A stretch of DNA of 64,000 bases from Campylorhamphus procurvoides (Eukaryota > Chordata > Aves > Passeriformes > Dendrocolaptidae). Positions 12,401-26,589 of this stretch are shown piece by piece. The position numbers were made by a program, and so were the translations under genes. The DNA lies in NCBI GenBank assembly GCA_013396655.1, contig WBMV01004231.1, forward strand, positions 186,001 through 250,000, read 5' to 3'. Each line of letters starts with the position of its first letter. Position 1 is the first letter of the stretch. Below the pieces are notes generated by a model. The model worked only from the letters and a program-made list of their open reading frames with translations. It made no database searches and had not been told where the DNA came from.

Positions 12401-15400
12401 ATTCATCATAGCTTGAGTTTTAGTTCTGGTCATTTCCACTTCAATTGCACCTTCCCCCATTAGCCATCCTGCCTCTGCTGCTGTGGTCAACAGCAAGATG
12501 GACTGAGGTAATTATTTGTATAGAGGCCTGAGTTTCTATGGGATTACACTCCAGTGCACTTGCATGAAGGACAACCTGTTAACACTGAAATTATGTGGTT
12601 GCAGACAGACTTAGAGAAGAGGAATAGATTTGTGCAGGTAATTCAGCCTTGACCTCTTGAGTTCTCATTACTTTGCGTCCGCCCAGCACTACTGCCCACC
12701 TCTTTCCTTTTCAAATGAGATCCAGTAACTAACAGAAATTATGGCAATCTGCTATATGAAATTTGTGATTATTTGCATTTAATTAAAGGCTTATCTTGGG
12801 AAAATGAAGGGCAGCTTAACCTCAGAGAAGTCTCTACATCTCCAGTAATTGCTTTTAATTGAAGTCTTTAGAGTTTCTACTCCACCACAGGAAAAGGGAA
12901 AAAAAAGCCCCACACCTGGAAAGTTTACTCCCACACACAGGGTCACTGAAAATTATTTTATCTTTATGCAATTAAGGTGACTGAGGGTCCTCACAAATGA
13001 TTCTTCAGTGTGGGTTAACCAGCTAAAATTGGTGTTTAATTACTGCAAAGTCTGGTTTGTGGTGTGTTTGTGAGAAGTCCAAGCACACAACCCATGCTCC
13101 TGAGCCACTGTGCTGTGTGACAGGTCCCTCACAGATGGATGCAGGGATGCAAGTGCCTAAGTCCTCCTGCTCTGGACATGGTGGCAGCTACAAGTAAACA
13201 CATGAAAACATTTGTGATCTGCCTCTGTTAGTTCTTAGCAAGCAAATATTCTTGGAAAAGTACACCTCTTCATTTTAGGCGGGGGGGAAAGAAAGGTGCT
13301 TTAGTTCTTTATGCGGAGTCCTGAAGTACTTGTACTTTGTGTAGGTGCAAGTCATATAGACGTGTGTAGGTGCTGATTTTGATTCAGGTTATTTAGTAGG
13401 GTGGTATTGTTTCTGACAACAAATATTTAATCTTTCAAAACAAGACATTAAGGGTTTTTTTTTCTAGGAAACTGGAGATGAAATGCCTTTTGTAGTCTGT
13501 GTTTTATCTGTATACTACAAAGGGAATTCCTGCTAATTACATAATTTGTACACACACGCCACTTCTGAATCAAGTATTTATTTACAAGGAGATTTCATCA
13601 ACAGAGACTGATGGAAGGTTTTTGAAAGGGAGGAACTTCAGCCTGAGCTGCTGATGGCTGGGTTATGGAAAGACGGATCCCAGCAGTTCTGCTGTGGTTT
13701 TACAGAAAACTGCTTTGTCTAAAAGGGAGAACGATTCCATTCACCTGCAAGTATAGATTCATCTTTATTTGAAGTTGCATTTCAAGACCTATTGACCAAA
13801 GATATTTGTTAGTATGATACAGGATTGAGTCTTGTACATGGCCCAAGAACGCTGTATGTTTGAAGACTGATGTAATTACTTTCTTCCCAGTGGAGCTGCA
13901 TTTTCTGCCATTACACCTTTCTTCTATTAGGAAGAGTTTCTGCAAAACAGTTTGCCTTGTCAGCCCTTTTTTACATTGAGCTGAGAATGAGGAGGTTTTA
14001 TATATGCAGGGCTAAAAGAAAAGTTCTGTGGAAGAGGAGGCTGAGGCCAGCAGAGACCCTGTTGTTCTTGCAATGTCAGGGGCCCTGCAGGGCAGCAAGA
14101 GCTGGGGCATCCTCTGCTGCCTTCTCACAGGAGAGCCACTGTGGTCATTTCCCATCCTCACAGCTACCATCCAGAGCAGCTCACTGTAACTCATTAAAAA
14201 TTTGGACTCACCAAAATGACATTAAGAGCTTTCCCTACAGGAACACTCTGCATAAGGGAATGGCTTTCCACTTGAGGGCAGAAATCTATGCTGCAGATGG
14301 AGTCAGAGCCTGGGGCTGGGAAGGTAGTTAATTCCATATCTGCCTGTAGAGTATGCTGAATAGACATGGAGTAGCCAGTCATTTGAAGCATGACTCAGTT
14401 CTCTTCTTACAGGGGTGTAAATGCGTGGCATCTCATTGGGATTACACAGGTATTAAGGAGAGAAGAACAGGTTGGCAGCATACAGTTCCAGAAGAAAGGC
14501 TGCAAACATGGTTTTAAACTTTGAAATAATGATAATATATGGGCAGTTGAAAGGAAGAGTCTGTTCTGGTTTCAAGGTTTTTTTTATTTTCTTTCCCCCT
14601 CATAAGCAACACAAGAGATTCTTGCTTTGGGTTGGTAATAATCTGCAAGGTGACATGTTAAATGGATTTCACTCACCTCTTAAGTTTGTCAGGTTAAAAC
14701 AAATACATAGATGCTGTGAGGATTTATACAGTACAAAACACATTCAAGGACCCAAGAGAGCTCTTTGGACAGAAATAGCTGGAAACAGCTACAAATTCGT
14801 GCTGTGAAGTCTTGCTGAAGCAGGCTTCCAGCTTTGGAAACGTGGCACAGGAACCTGCAAATGGTGGACAATTACCCCCCTGTAAAGGAGAGTAAAGTAA
14901 TCTGTTGTACTCCTTTCTTTCCTCTTCCTCATTGCATCCTTTCCTGTTCTTATATTAATCCATCCCATAACAAATGTGAAGCTATATGGCTGAACTCACT
15001 GCTCAGGCACAATTATCGGTGATGCCCATATTGGAGGAGCTGGCTGAAATCCTCACTGAGAACAAGTGTAGAGAGATGATGAGATCCATGGTGGGGAAAT
15101 GACCACCATTCATCCAAAATGTTTTCAGTAACAGCACTGGGAAGGGAATACACTGGTGCAATCTGTAGTTCTTGTTTCTGTTTTAAAGGTCTCTAATGAG
15201 CCATGTGTGCAATGCATTTCACCCTGGGAAATCCCACTGAAATCTGGCACTTGCATTTCATTTCTTATGCTGCTATATTTAGGGCAGAAAGCAGATCTCC
15301 CAGCATGGCTCCTTCTGGCTTATAGAATCCCTGCAAATTGTCTTAGTAATATACACTAATCGGTTACCAAAGCTGCCAGCTTCCTGTGAAAATCCTTTAA

Positions 15401-15690
15401 AACCATGGAAGGTGGAAGCAGAGTAGTTGCCCACAGTTTTTGGCTGCAGTGGTGGTAACCAGTCCTCACATCTGTACCATGGGGTAAGGGACAGATGACT
15501 TTGATGAATATGATGTGGCCTTCTAGTGGAGATTGTTGCCCAGTTTCCCTGCACCTCTTTTTTATCCTATGGATATGGAGTCCAATCAGAGGCACCTCCA
15601 TTGAGTTTTAAGGAGAAAATTAGATTTTTTAAAAAAATCTGCAGTCGAAGGTAGCCTCAGAGTGTGCACATTCCTTTCCTCATAACCCGT

Positions 15691-15701
15691 CCCCCCCCCC
15701 C
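15691..15701. repeat. Poly-C tract, 11 bases
   Basis: An uninterrupted run of 11 C in AT-rich surroundings, so 11 G on the opposite strand. It is a likely site of length variation or sequencing error. Confidence 0.95.
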
Positions 15702-16367
15702 GTCTGCTAGTAAAAGTAACAAGCGATCTGATGTATTTATTTTTAATAAGTTCCCATCTTTCTTGACCTTAGTTCTGTTAAAAATCATTCACAACCATGC
15801 CAAGTCAGGCATTCAACATCATCCTGTTATAATCAAAGGAATGAACCTTTTTGTTCAATGCAATCTTTTTCCTGTGCTGCTGCCTGCCAGCCCAGCTGTA
15901 CCCAAATTTCTAGAGCTGAAGTGACAAAATGGTCCATTCCATAAGAAATGTGGTGGCATGGATATTTTTAAATTACAGGGAGGAGAGAGAGGTAGTGCAC
16001 ATCAGCATTAGCAGTGTAAGGTGATAATATGGTATGTTTATATTCTGGCATTTTGAGATATATTTCAAGTATTTCACACCCTTTCCAGTCTTGTCTATAT
16101 AGAAAAAAAATCTTTAAAACTTAAGAGTTACAAAATCACTACAGTTTTGTAGAAATGACATTCAAAATCTACTAAATTAAGCAGAGAACATGTCCATCCC
16201 AGCAGTTTTCTGTTATCTTTCCCAGTTCTTTGATAGCGATGTAAATTTCTGTAATCACTCAGAAAGATGGCTGGATATTTTTTTCTATTAAATTCTGAAG
16301 GACTTAAACCTTTTCTGGCTTACCTTTGCTATTTTTCATGTTTATATACCACAGTATAATGCATCAG

Positions 16368-16396
16368 CATTTTTATATGTTTCCCATATAAAAATG
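16368..16396. repeat. Short perfect inverted repeat, 12-bp arms
   Basis: The left arm 16368-16379 (CATTTTTATATG) is the exact reverse complement of the right arm 16385-16396, with a 5-base loop (TTTCC). It is AT-rich and short enough to arise by chance in 64 kb, so no function is proposed. Confidence 0.85.
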
Positions 16397-19139
16397 AGCC
16401 ATGCTTATAGAGGCTGTCAGACTTTCTATTCCACAGAATAACTGGAGCATCACTGTAAGTTGACACCAGCCTAAAAATCACGTATAGTTGCTGAAATGTC
16501 TTATTTTATGGCCCTGTTGCTATTTAATAGCTAAGCTGTGCCCTTTTCTTAATTTACTGATGCTATCCAGAAGTACATCGGTGTCTGGGGATGCTGCTGC
16601 AGAGGCAGGGGTAGCTCTGCTGCTTTTGTGGGTGCCCTGATCAGCAGAGCTGCATGTTGGCTCAGACACTGGCCAAGCTGTGATAATTAACTGGGGAGGT
16701 GAGCAGTGGTGAGGAGACCGACCAATCTACACTGCTTTAACCTTCTTTCAGCAGGTTTCTCCTACCAGGAATTGGAATATAAAATTATTACTTTTTTTCT
16801 CTCTCCTCTGTATCTAGCCTCAGGAGTTTTTGGATAGGTTTTGGCTATTACAAACACAGTAAATGCCTAGCTGGAAGATATCTGCTATTCATAACCTTAA
16901 AGTATTTAGGAAATCAGAAAAGCTGCATGGATTTTTTTTTTCTTTCTTTTTTGTTTTTTAAGAGAATAGCTCCAAGAGCAGAAGGCATTGCCTGCCTTTC
17001 AGGTGAATTCCACTCAGGATGATAAATTATGTCTGAACTGAACCAAAATGTTCCTAATGGCCCTAGTCAAAAGGCCTATTACAGGATGTCTAACTCACTT
17101 AAATTCCTTTTGGCTTTAAATTGTTAATGATTACATGTTTTAGGGCTAAAGTGATATGCACTTAAAGGACACTTTGCTTTAAGGTTAGCCAAACTGATCA
17201 CCTGAACTGAGGTATACAGAATTTGCTTGAGTCACCTTCAGGTGAAGGAATCAGGTGGGTAATTTTGTGGGAATATTTGCAGGACACCAGCAAGGTTTGT
17301 GGAAAAGAAATCAGAGGAACATTTTGGAGCAGGGAGAAACAGCAGCTTTGGCTTGCCCTGGTGGTTTTTAAATCGCATCTCTGATATTGCAGAGAGAAAG
17401 TTTAGTTGTCTTTCAGTATGACATTTGGAGAAGTAAACCATATGGTGATATCAAGGGGGTTTTCCCAAAGGAACAGCTGGTAAGTTGTAAGTCACCAGTC
17501 CTGTACTGACTTGTGCAGTTACTTGGTTTTAAGCATGGTTTTGCTGCAATGAGGGTGCTAAATCTGTCTAGTAATCACAAGGGTTGGGACTCCTGTCCAG
17601 TTCTGTGCTGTTGACCAGTGAACAATGCCACATGCTTATCTCTAAGGGTGTGGAATTATGTCCTAGATGTCCCTTCAGCTTTGTCAGCTGTAGGAACTTC
17701 TCAATTTCTGAGGTTTTTAATGTCTACTGACAGTGAATCCCAGAAAATTCCAAGTCACTTGACATAGTATTGGCACTTACGGGACCTGGGTACTCACAGC
17801 AGCTGTGCTCTTGTGGCTATTAATGTCTGCAGGTCCAGTTTGGCTTTCATTAGGCCCATGGATGAGTTACTGGAATTGAGGTTTGCCTCCTAATCCTTTT
17901 CCTTGAGTGTAATCACAAATCATACACACTGTTTCTGCTCAGGCAAAATCAGATGTGGTCTGAAGATCAGGCTTACACACACCTTCCTTCAGCCAGGGTA
18001 TTGGGTCCGGGCCAACAAACATCACACATAGAAGCAAATGCCAAGCAGAAATAACAGGACTGGCCCCATAATAAAACCTATGCCCATGCACATACAAGTG
18101 GGTTTGCTTGCAGAAAAAGCTGAAAGAGCATGTTTTCCAAAATACTTATGTTGCTACTTGGGCTGTACAATCAGCTTCCAGGCATCAAGGGCTGTAACAC
18201 TGCCATCTTCCGTCATTTTTATTGCAGAATAGAGGACATATTTTTTCATAAATTTCAAAATACCCTTTTTTTCCTTTGTATTTTGCTCTCTTGATAATGC
18301 AGCTCCTCACTGGGGATTTTAAGCAAATATTGTTTCTAGCTTGTTTGGGATGCTGTTAATGGGAATTCCTAGCCCAGTGCATTGCAGACGTCTGGCTCCT
18401 TCAGAATGTTTCTATTCCCCACTGTGTCACTTCCCCTTTGATATCTGATGAGTCAGCAGGTCTTTAATTGCTGCTCCTCTTAGCAGGGAGTTCTCTCATT
18501 CAATACATTAAATATTTGATTGTTCCAGGTCTCCAGACAGAGCAGGGCGCACAGGGGGATTTACAGTTCCCGACACAAAGGCTGCTTCCCTGCCAGACAG
18601 GGAGCTTGGGAGCTCAGCCCGGGGCCATGCCTGGGAAGCATTGCCTGGAGCCTGGGGGGACCACACGGATCTGAGTGGGCCAGGTGGCTGGGGCTGCTGG
18701 GAGGCACTTTGGGATGGCAAGACTTGCTCCAGGAGAGTCTGCATGTTGTCTAGGAGGCCAGGAGGTGAGTGTGGCTATAAGCTCTGCTCTCAGCTGCTCC
18801 AGGAACTCCTTTTTGCTCTTTTTTAAAGAAGCAATGTCGACATGCCCACTGGGATACTCCTGTGCTTGCTGGATTGCGGAGTGTGCCTTCAGGGACTAAG
18901 TAAGATGGGCTATTATAGCAATAAAATTATCTTCTGGTACCTTTCCTGAATATTATGCATGTATTTCATACTCAGTGAGCTGAAATAAGGGCACTTTTAA
19001 TAGTGTTTTCCAAGTACTTTAGATGAATGCACTGTATAGGGACAAACTCTGTGTCTTGCATAAGGAAGCCTGATTTCCAGGTGAGGCTGTTACTGGCATA
19101 GCCCTTGGGCAGGTTGGGTCTCCAGCCTAGCAAGTGGCT

Positions 19140-19300
19140 CCTTCCTTGAGCGGAGAAATCCAGTTCAGCATTCACAACCATGCAAAAAATGCTCGTGGAA
19201 AGCTGGGACGTGCTGCTTGTTGATGCCTCCGCGCTTTGGGGAGGTATCGCTGCACACGAGGCTGCGTAGGAGTGTGCAGAGTCTCACATCGTGGCAAGGC
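19140..19300. promoter_or_regulatory. Small CpG-dense patch in intron, possible regulatory element
   Basis: About nine CpG dinucleotides fall in about 150 bp (near 19145, 19192, 19208, 19230, 19232, 19248, 19257, 19265 and 19289), while flanking kilobases have very few. Retained CpGs in an otherwise depleted intron suggest a hypomethylated or selectively constrained element. The patch is much shorter than a classical CpG island. I saw no TATA box, exon or splice site that would make it a promoter. The regulatory role is inference only. Confidence 0.3.
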
Positions 19301-22300
19301 AGGAACAGTCTTGAGGATTGTCAGCAGTGTAGGCTTGAGGCAGTAGCTGCAATGCAGTCTGTGGAGGAGCATATCCCAAATGTACCTCTCAACATCTGCC
19401 TTTGGGCTTCCTGCTCCTCTGAAGTCTCACTGCCTCCGTGTTTCTAGTGGAGCATGGAGTTGTGTTAGGAGTAGTATATAGAGCAGCACCAAGAAATGCA
19501 GACAGCAGCATGCACTTCACACACACATTTGAGCCAGTTTGCTGGTGGGTGGCACTGGAGAGAAGAAAGACCTTGACCAGAGTAACAGGGAAAGGAAGAG
19601 CCTTACAGCCTCACTTTGTTAATCCTACTGGCCTGGTCCTCATGTAAAAGAAGCTGCTACAATGCACATGCTCAAGCAATAGCATGAAAAAAATCGCACA
19701 AGTTTCCCTCCCACTGAGTTTAAGAGAAGCAATCTCACTCCCACTGAAATGAAATGAATGTAGCTGTTATTAGAGCAGAACAGTGAACACCAGAACTATC
19801 ATTTTATAGAGCAGACCTCTTAAATGGACCTTCAGATTAAGAAAAATAGGTGCAGAATAAAATTCTGTCCTGAAGCAAAGTTGGCAGTACTGCAGCACCG
19901 AGATGGAGGAACCCTCTGAGTAGATATGTGATGTTTTCCCACATTATTCAAAGTGCCCACTTGCTGAGCAAGTGGAGCAGACAGTTCTCGGCAGATGAGG
20001 AATGGAGAGAGAACAGTCCATCCGTGTGGAGCCTTGACTTCCGCCAGGCCATTAATATCAGAGATATTTATGACCTTCCAGTCAAGCAAGGAAGAATAAC
20101 TCATCAGCAGTCAGGTTCAATCCAGCTAATGTTTCCAAGATTAAATGCTTACTTGCAGGCTAGATCTGATTGCCAATTTTATGGTGAACCCTTTCTGTCC
20201 TTAAAATTCCCAGTGCTGGGGCTGCTGCAGGTTTTGAGCTCCCTGGCATAAGTTATGGTGCTGTATGCAAAGAGAAAACCAGCCAAAAATGTGAGAGGCC
20301 TTGAAAGTTGTCCCTTGCTCTGAGCAATTTAGACAGTTCCCACTGTGATGCCTGGTGAAAGCCATGCTTTGTCTCAATATCTGGATTCAGCAGATGCCCT
20401 CGAGGTTGCCCTTGTGTCCCTTCAGCCACATCCAGCTCTCCAGCAGCTCAGTGCCAGTGGTCCTACCAAGACTATGTTGTGTGACTGGTGGAGCAGCTGA
20501 TTAGTGAAGACGAGCCTACACAGCCTTCAGGGATGAGTTTGCCTGTTGTTGACCCATGGCACTGCAAGGTTTGTTTTTGAAGCATGCCTCTTACAGATTT
20601 GGCCAGTATCTTCATTAATGGAAACCACTTGATGGTCCAACCCTGTCTAAGGTAATTAAACACACAAGGAAAGCTTGGTGCCTGCCAACTTCAAGCATAA
20701 GCCAAAGCTGCAGGTTTTTACAGCAATAATACATACTGTGCTCTAGTTTGGAAAATCAGGGAGTTTTCCAGTGTACACAAACATCTCGGTTCTTGGGAAT
20801 GGAATTGTAATGGAGGTGGGATGAGTCACCTACCCAGTGCCTGTGTCAGGGAAGATTTCCATAGAGCCAGTTTACCTGTCTCCTGTTGATAAAAATAATT
20901 GGAATTATTGGACCTTCAAAGCCATGGAGAAAGAAATGGATGACCAGCTGCCCTTCAAATGAAAAAGTAATCTGTGGAATAATTGCTGCCACTCAGCCCG
21001 AGCCCAGCTGTGAAATATTAATGGGTTGCTTGATCAGTCTATACATGGCTCTCAGTCATCCTCCTAGAGAGCAGCACAAACCCAGCAAACAGCTTGGGAT
21101 TTGTCGTCAGACGAATTATTAACAGGGGCAGAATAAGATGTTCTAATGTGGTATTTGCTACAAGCAAGTAAAGTTATTGGGTGCTAATGGAAAACTTTTT
21201 CTCAATATTTATAAGTGCAGAGATGATCTGCCTTGCTCCTTTCCCAGCACCCACCATCTGTCTCATGGGGGACAAACAGTGGCAGCCTTATGCCTGCAGA
21301 GTGTGGACAGTGCTGCTCTAACACCCAGCAGCCAGTGACAGTCTCAGGAAAAAGAAAAACCATTGAACAGAGTGCTTGCTATATTTAACAGTAACCCGTG
21401 TGCCTGAGAGCTCAGGAACACAGACGAGAAGTGAGCTGCCACCCTGCTCCAGCAAAGGGCTGCTCTTCAGGTATGTGAACACTCCCGTTCGCTTCAGAGA
21501 GACTTTGCATAAGCTTAAGCACTTTGTGAGATTGAAGTCCACTGAGTAGGAGTTCATAAATAAAAAGAGAAAGATCTGCACTAGATTTCTCTTTCAGAGC
21601 CCTTGAACTTAAGGGAAGTTCAGCTTCAAAACAGGGAGCCAACCAGAGAGTGAACAGAGGCTGCTTTGATTAGGAATGCTGCAAGGTTTTGATTGTCCCA
21701 TGAGATATGGGCCTCATGCTGCATTTGTTAATGGGAATAATCATTTCTTTGGTGTCTCTCCTCTGTCTACCTCCTCCTAGTCCCAGCAGATCTGTGCATC
21801 TCAGTTTCCATCCTCCCACATTGCCTAGATATGGGAACAGGACAGTGCCAGACCTCAGGAAAATCTGGCTTGTCTCTGAAGAGGGTTTCAGCTTTGTGGC
21901 TGGGGTCTGCCTTCACTATGCATTGCAGAAGAGGAGACAAATGAAACAGGAGCATGAAACAGGATCTGGATGTAATCTAGCGAGTGTAAGGGAAAGCTCT
22001 TCCCAGTTTTGTGGGATAGTCAAGTAAGCAAAGGGAGGAAGTGGATTAGAGCCATGACTTGTCCTCCTTTGGTTCTGTCTGCCCTACAAAGTCAGGGAGA
22101 AAATATTCCCTAAATAATAGGAAGGACTGACTGAGTGGGCTGTGTGGGCACAAATAGTTCTTTCTTTGGACAGTGCCAGTGTAGGATGTACAGCCACAAT
22201 AAATGAACACTCAACAGTGAGACACAAGAAGATATCAAACCTGTCTGTGCCCCCAGGATGGGTGTGGGGGAACTGTTTCTGTTACTGATCTGTTTTCATG

Positions 22301-23859
22301 TCTCATAGCAAGGAGGAGTTCCTTAGTGTCTTCTGAATAGCTAGGAGAGAGAATTAGGATCCTTCAGAAAATAATTCAGAGCATCTAAGTTATGCTTCTG
22401 CACTGAATGGCACAGGGGGGAATGTCTCTAGCTACCTAATTCAAATATGTTAGTTAGGTCCTAAATTTAGTTAGTGTGAATATTCCCAATGCATCAACTT
22501 GAGAACTTCTGTTTAAAACTAGGAAATGAGAGATTTGGATCTCTATGATCTTTCTACTCTACAGCTTTGTATGTGGATGATTTTTTACTCCCTGAGAAGC
22601 AAGTGGCCCAGCCATAACACTAGATAGTTCTGGGCTTCCCCTTCTTCCTGCAGCTCCACAGCTGTGCTTTTATGTAACCCCACGTCATTCTCTGGCCCTT
22701 TTTTCTCATTCCTAATCCCTTGCAGATTGCCACTATGAGATTTTTTTTGGAAGGGACTGCTTTTGTATAATAAACCACATTTTTTATGAGTTTGTAGTAT
22801 TTATATATTATAGCAAGCCTAGGTTCAGATTTCAATATTAAACAATAGACTTCATTCTCAATAGTCTATTTGTTTGACTGTGGAGCAAGTAGTCCAATAC
22901 AGAAAACTTTCCTTTCCTGGGCAACATGGCCTGGAGTAGCAGAGTCTTCCAGTGTCTGCAGGCAATGTCAGAGAGCCTGTTAAGCTACATGTTTAAGATG
23001 ATTGCTCTAGGTATTATTGCATTATAAATAGCAGCTAATAATAGTAGCAAAACAGTAAGGTTCTCAGCTGATGTAAATTGGAAATTGTAATTCCGTAGAA
23101 GTTAATGGAGCTCAACTGATTTACACTAGTTGGCTGTCTGGCCCCTAGCAAATGATTCTAAATCTGATAAAATTAAATGAGATTCAAAGCTCTCTCACAT
23201 AAGAGAATATTAAACCCTATCTCTGCTGTCAGACTTCTGCACGGCTGTCAGGCTTTGTAGCTGGGGCTTTAAGATCCTGTTTTAAGTTCTTGATTTTATT
23301 ATTTGATATTTTTTCACTTCTCTTTCTTTTATTTTGTTTGGTTGGTTAAATCTTTACTTCCCAAAAAGGAGAATTAGAAAAATCACCCCATTTTGATGCA
23401 TCATTAGGTGCCATTTGTTGGTATTCACGAGTTGTTGGCAGAGATCTTAAAGCCATTGAGATTTGTGCCCTGTAATTTCAGTTCAAAATGCAAATAGACA
23501 TTGAAAACATCTGTTCAGCATCCGTGCTAGAGAGGTCTGCAGCTTCAGTGGTTTTCCCTTGTCCTCAAGAAAGTGCTGTAAATTTTATTTAATATGACTG
23601 CCTCTAGCCTGTAAATTAAAAAAACCCCAAAAACAAAACAGATCTTCAAACATAGTGAAGGTAAAACTGAGCATTGAATTAGTTCATAACAAGCTGTGGG
23701 CTGATGTAGCACACAACTAAACAAGCAGACTGGTCCTAGGGAGGGTCTGCAGTAGTCAGAAGTGACAAGAAGATTTGGGAGAGGTTCATCCTTCGGAGTT
23801 TTCTTGCTTGTCTCTCATCTACTGGCATAAATGCACAAATTGAGCTTCCTTCCCTGGGT
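19301..23859. other. Intron interior, no feature recognised
   Basis: AT-rich intron sequence without a recognisable repeat, RNA gene or exon. The open frames here are under about 110 codons and carry no known motif. Confidence 0.6.
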
Positions 23860-24130
23860 TCTGTCGCAAAGATCCGAGCTGGCTTGAACACTTTGAGTAG
23901 CAGGCTCTAGAAATCCCGGCTGGTTTGACAGATCTGGGCCGAGGGCTGGCTGGGTGCCCTGCGTGGGGTGGGCGCAGGAGCTGCTGCGTGTGGGTGGGAG
24001 GTGACAGCTTTGCAGTCGCTCGGCTCTGTGCAGAGCAGCACATCTGACCACGGCGTCTGTTTGAGCAGTGTATTTAGATTTGCCGGGTCTGGAACAGAAA
24101 CCTGATCTAGCGTTTGCCCCGTGAATCCCT
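23860..24130. promoter_or_regulatory. CpG-dense patch, possible intronic promoter or enhancer
   Basis: This GC-rich stretch carries roughly 14 CpGs in 270 bp, including GTCGCTCGG near 24013-24021 and CACGGCGTC near 24049-24057. Both flanks are AT-rich and nearly CpG-free. The 157-codon open frame on the - strand here (23815-24288) has no recognisable domain and is best explained by composition. SGCD is known to have alternative 5' exons and tissue-specific transcripts in mammals, so an internal promoter is conceivable, but nothing in the sequence shows a start site. Treat it as a candidate only. Confidence 0.3.
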
Positions 24131-26589
24131 GTGGAGCAGCACCTGTGTGTCTGAACCAGAACTAAGGCACTTGGAATGTCAGGGCACAGTGCAGAACTTC
24201 CCTGAGGATTAAAATGACTGGAAACAGCCATAGCCAGGATCTCTAAACAAGTCCCAGGACACAGACTACTCAGATGGGTGGAAAGCACCTCTCACTTGCA
24301 TCTGTGCTGCTGTGAATAGTTTGGAGCACCTTCCACAGATGTTCATATGAGATAAAACACTAGAAATTTGTTTGAAAACAAGCATAAAGCTCAAACCATA
24401 GATTTGTTTTCTTTAGTACATTGCTGCGTGCTGAAGTCTCCACTAAAGCAGAAGGTAAATGAAATCATCAACATAAGCTCTGCTGAATTTGATTAAAAAG
24501 TTAATATATGTTTAAAAATTCATGGCACAGACCCACAGCTACTCATGCAGGGTGCGATCAGGTTGCCTGTGTTTGTTGTAGGAAACCAGCACTAATAGTT
24601 GCATCCGTCCTTTTTTGCATTAGAAGATCTTGGTGAGAGTATTTTACCCATAAACTTTCTCCCTGAAGTCATCTTTCCAGTCATCCATTGTACAAGCAGC
24701 TTCCTATTGTGTCATTTCTATTGGATTCATTCATAAAGCTGAAATCTCAGGGTAGACTTGAAAGAATAATACATAGCCTGATTCACATATATTTTTCCTA
24801 ATTCTGGTAGCGAGCTCAGAAAATCTATATTCTTTGAAAATACAGAGCGTTGGATTTCCTGAGGCATAAAAACATCCCTGGTGTGTATCTTGCTGTAAAT
24901 CAGAAGTGGCATCTCGTGCTGTGGTGGCTCCTTTGGTGGTGGAATGGGCTTTACACTTGGGTCCAAACAGCAGTTGCAAAATGAACCATTTTTCTCTCAA
25001 GACCCTCCTAATGCTGTGGTTTGTTGGTGAGCAAAGTTCATAATTGCTGCAAATAAACTTAGAGTAAACAGCAATAAAATATGTGTACGTAAAAGAAAAT
25101 TTCATCTGCAAACCTAATGGAAAATGAACCCTGAGTGGGTCCCTAGAAATTATATGTTACTGGGTTTTGTAAGACTAAGCAAAAATGCAGCAGCACTTTG
25201 TGCTCAGATCGTTGAAATACTATGTGTGAATAAGGGTAACAGGATTTGGACAACACTGGGAGGGAGAAAGGGAAATTAATTTTCTTGGTGTGCTGCCTGT
25301 AACTTTCAAACAATTCTGGGAGACTCCTGATAAGGGCCGATGAGACTTGTTCTGGGAACAAAATGATGTTAACCAATCTGTGAGTAAACTCTGGCTCGGC
25401 ACTCCACTTGTCATTATTCAATCTGTCCTGACGAATAACACAGATAAAAGGATGCTCTAGTCCCATGATGCAGAGGACTGACACACACAGTGAATCATAA
25501 TCAAGCCAGGGACTCATTTTTTTTCCCCTTTTTTATTATTTTGTTTCAGGTAAGAGGAGCAGTTACAAGCTTTTAAACAGCTTCGTAAATTATTTGTTCT
25601 CTTTTGGCAAAAACGCTTATTTACATCTCATAGCAAAAATCATCTGGGCTTTGGAGAAATTATTTAAGACTTGTTTTAGTGGGTGTTGTGTTTTGCTTAT
25701 CCAAGCTCTGGGCCAAGTGTAATTTACTTGATATTAATTAGTCCAAAGCTGTGAAATGAGTATACTGAGCCAAAACTGCTTTTGTGCTGTATTACTCAGT
25801 TCTAAAAAATGAATCTATAAGTGCCCAAATCTCTGTCTTGTCTTGTATTTCAGGTCAGTCCAAGTCCAAAGTTTTGCTCTGTATGTAATTTCCTGATTGT
25901 TAAATATGCTAAATAATTTAGCTATTGTCTTTGCTTATTGCATACATTTTAAGGACTGTATATCATAAAAGTATTACAAACAATGCTTTTAGGACTTTTA
26001 ATGCAACTCCAAAGACAGGAGAAACACATTTCCTCTTATTCCATCTGCAGTACAAAGGCTCCTCTACCATCTTCCTGAAGGAAAGTAGAAAGAAAAGAAG
26101 TCAAAGCACAGCACAGCCTCTGGAAATCTGAGAACAGGCAGCCTTTGGCATCCTGATGTACTGGGGTTGTTCTCCAGGCTGGCTTTGGCCATCAGCTCTT
26201 GCTTCCCTCTGCCATTGCCCTGAACCCCGTTGTGCAGCCCTCAGCTCTTCTGAGCTGATCCTAAAGAAATAAGATACTCCATTAAGGAACGCATTAAGGA
26301 AGACATTGGCTTCTTTTTCCTGTGATAGAGACATTGTATATTAATTTGTCTAGACCAAAGACATAAATATTTGATTTTCATGGAGTTACCATATTAACAA
26401 AAACTGTGCAGAGTTCACTTCTGTTTCATTAGTTGCAATAAGCTAAGGCCATTTTAATTTATAAACACAGTTTTTTATTCTATTGGCACAGCTTTAACAT
26501 ACAGTTAAAATCCTGTTACTTGAGGTCTGTAAACAAAATATACTTCTTTTATCTAATTTATGTTGTCAAGAGCAAAGTAATTTACATAA
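24131..26589. other. Intron interior, no feature recognised
   Basis: AT-rich intron sequence. No repeat family, RNA gene or exon was recognised on either strand. Confidence 0.6.

Larger units (their letters stand above)
8497..19139. other. Intron interior with only simple repeats
   Basis: Non-coding intron sequence. It contains a (CA)6 run, a poly-C tract and a short AT-rich hairpin, which are listed separately. GC rises locally around 18540-18740, where overlapping short open frames occur on both strands. These share no motif with known proteins and are explained by the lower stop-codon density of GC-rich DNA. No transposon, RNA gene or exon was recognised. Confidence 0.6.

Noticed and set aside
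20113..20123. tRNA B-box-like GGTTCAATCC
   Set aside because: No matching A box or cloverleaf arms at the right distance, so not a tRNA or tRNA-derived SINE.
23815..24288. 157-codon open frame on the - strand
   Set aside because: It lies in a GC-rich, CpG-dense patch where stops are rarer, has no recognisable domain, and its overlapping frame is also open.
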